From: Gammaproteobacteria bacterium CG22_combo_CG10-13_8_21_14_all_40_8
GTDB taxonomy: Bacteria; Pseudomonadota; Gammaproteobacteria; Enterobacterales; GCA-002770795
Reading direction: 5' to 3'
DNA length: 15,249 nucleotides
Assembly: GCA_002770795.1 (NCBI GenBank)
Contig: PCTP01000078.1
Span: 2,895 to 18,143 of the forward strand
Shown: positions 14,343 through 15,249 of the stretch, one piece after another
How positions within the stretch are numbered: the stretch's first letter is position 1
Layout: every line of letters starts with the position of its first letter
Position numbers and translations under genes: made by a program
The notes under the pieces: generated by a model
The model's input: the letters and a program-made list of their open reading frames with translations, nothing else
The model's database searches: none
What the model was told of the DNA's origin: nothing

Positions 14343-15249
14343 ATGCTTGTATTTAAGGTTATTGGAGAAGTGAATTTGTTATTGATTAGAACCCTTATAG
14401 TGAGTTTTTTTGCACTGAGTATTTCAGGCTGCAGTTGGTTGTATGGTGAGAAAGGTCTTATCAGAGACCGTGAGTATGATTATCTCAATAGTAAAATGGA
14501 AAAAACACTGGAAACACCTCCAGGTTTGCATCCATTGGTTGATGAAAATGATCTAAAGGTACCTGATTTAGCCGCTAATCAGAAACAACCTGTATTGGGA
14601 AAGGACCTAGATGACCGGCCTCCTATTTTAATTCTTGCTTCTGGAGAAAAAATGGGGAACGATAGCGAAGATAATCAAACCTTACCTCAAGTATGGTTTC
14701 GTTATGATGAAATAGAATTTTGGCAAGGTATTCAAGATTATTTCGCTAAGAAGAAAATCAATGTGGCCAATAAAGATCTAGAAAATGGGATCATTGAAAC
14801 GGATTGGATCACCCATACTCACGACTCCTATTGGCGTTATATATTTGGTGCGGATGATAATTATAGCGAGAGAACACGCTATCGTTTCCAAATCACACCA
14901 AATAATCAAGGTACAGAGAAAGTGCTTAGAGTCAGTCAATTGGAGAAACAAGTTAAAAAAACCAGAAGAAAACCATGGAGTGAGTCGGAGGTATCCAATC
15001 AGAACGCTATCTTATTTATGAATGGTTTCTTGGGTTATTGGAGTGAAAATGAAGACAAGCAAGCCACAGAAAGAGTCAAATTAGCTAATTTGGGTATTAA
15101 ACTAGAGATAGCTAAAGATGATAATGGAGCGGTGGTGTTTGTTGCTGATGCTAGTTTTCAAGAGACTTGGAGCAAGTTAGCTGTAGTTTTGCCTGAATTA
15201 GGTTTTGCGTTAGATGATAAAGATCAGTCTTTGGGAGTTTATATGGGCG
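14343..15249 (+). CDS. bamC: Outer-membrane assembly lipoprotein BamC, 3' end missing
   Basis: About 302 residues are in frame to the window edge, the C-terminal part being beyond it. BamC is a lipoprotein accessory of the BAM complex that folds outer-membrane proteins. The lipobox ISGC puts the lipidated Cys at residue 30 of the ATG start at 14343. A TTG at 14376, with GGAG eight bases upstream, gives a more normal 18-residue signal peptide and may be the real start. After the Cys, the flexible segment contains LDDRPPILILASG (89-101), like the E. coli LDIRPP stretch that contacts BamD, then ETDW and a helix-grip domain. It follows dapA by one base, the order common in gammaproteobacteria. 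Confidence 0.92.
   Translation, partial: MLVFKVIGEVNLLLIRTLIVSFFALSISGCSWLYGEKGLIRDREYDYLNSKMEKTLETPPGLHPLVDENDLKVPDLAANQKQPVLGKDLDDRPPILILASGEKMGNDSEDNQTLPQVWFRYDEIEFWQGIQDYFAKKKINVANKDLENGIIETDWITHTHDSYWRYIFGADDNYSERTRYRFQITPNNQGTEKVLRVSQLEKQVKKTRRKPWSESEVSNQNAILFMNGFLGYWSENEDKQATERVKLANLGIKLEIAKDDNGAVVFVADASFQETWSKLAVVLPELGFALDDKDQSLGVYMG

Noticed and set aside
14785..15021. 78-codon plus-strand open frame within bamC
   Set aside because: It is out of frame with bamC, which reads continuously through this stretch with family motifs.

Overview
The window looks like chromosomal DNA of an AT-rich gammaproteobacterium, probably aquatic or marine. The evidence is a TonB2-type energy-transduction operon with TtpC, the gcvR-bcp gene pair, and the divergent dapA-bamC pair. 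The inner-membrane TonB machinery and BamC show a Gram-negative envelope. I see no insertion sequence, phage gene, CRISPR array, tRNA or rRNA, and most genes are housekeeping. The genus cannot be fixed from sequence reading alone.

Left edge (1-963): the 5' part of a hydrolysing UDP-GlcNAc 2-epimerase gene (NeuC family) runs leftward off the window. A 310-base divergent intergenic region follows. It holds a good sigma70-like promoter (TTGACT, 17 bases, TATATT), a partial Fur-box match over its -10, and two inverted repeats just after the predicted transcription start.

Ton operon (964-6183): six tightly packed rightward genes encode a DUF3450 coiled-coil protein, TtpC (a MotA/TolQ/ExbB-type channel protein with a periplasmic coiled-coil extension), ExbB, ExbD, TonB and a TPR protein. 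A strong intrinsic terminator closes the operon. Together they should couple proton-motive force to outer-membrane transport, with the DUF3450 and TPR proteins as poorly understood accessories.

Middle (6184-10290): a small cytochrome c has an FNR-like dyad centred about 41 bases before its predicted start of transcription. Next come an HDOD-GAF signalling protein whose Shine-Dalgarno sequence lies in a 9-bp inverted repeat, dihydroorotase PyrC, and an unusual PTPS/QueD-like protein with two T-fold modules that seem to divide the active-site residues between them.

Right side (10331-15249): four leftward genes (gcvR, bcp, a PIN-PhoH fusion, yciA) are followed, across a 170-base divergent intergenic region, by rightward dapA and bamC; bamC is cut by the window edge. 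DapA keeps its catalytic residues but has lost most of the residues that bind the lysine feedback inhibitor in the E. coli enzyme. Bcp lacks both of the usual resolving cysteines.
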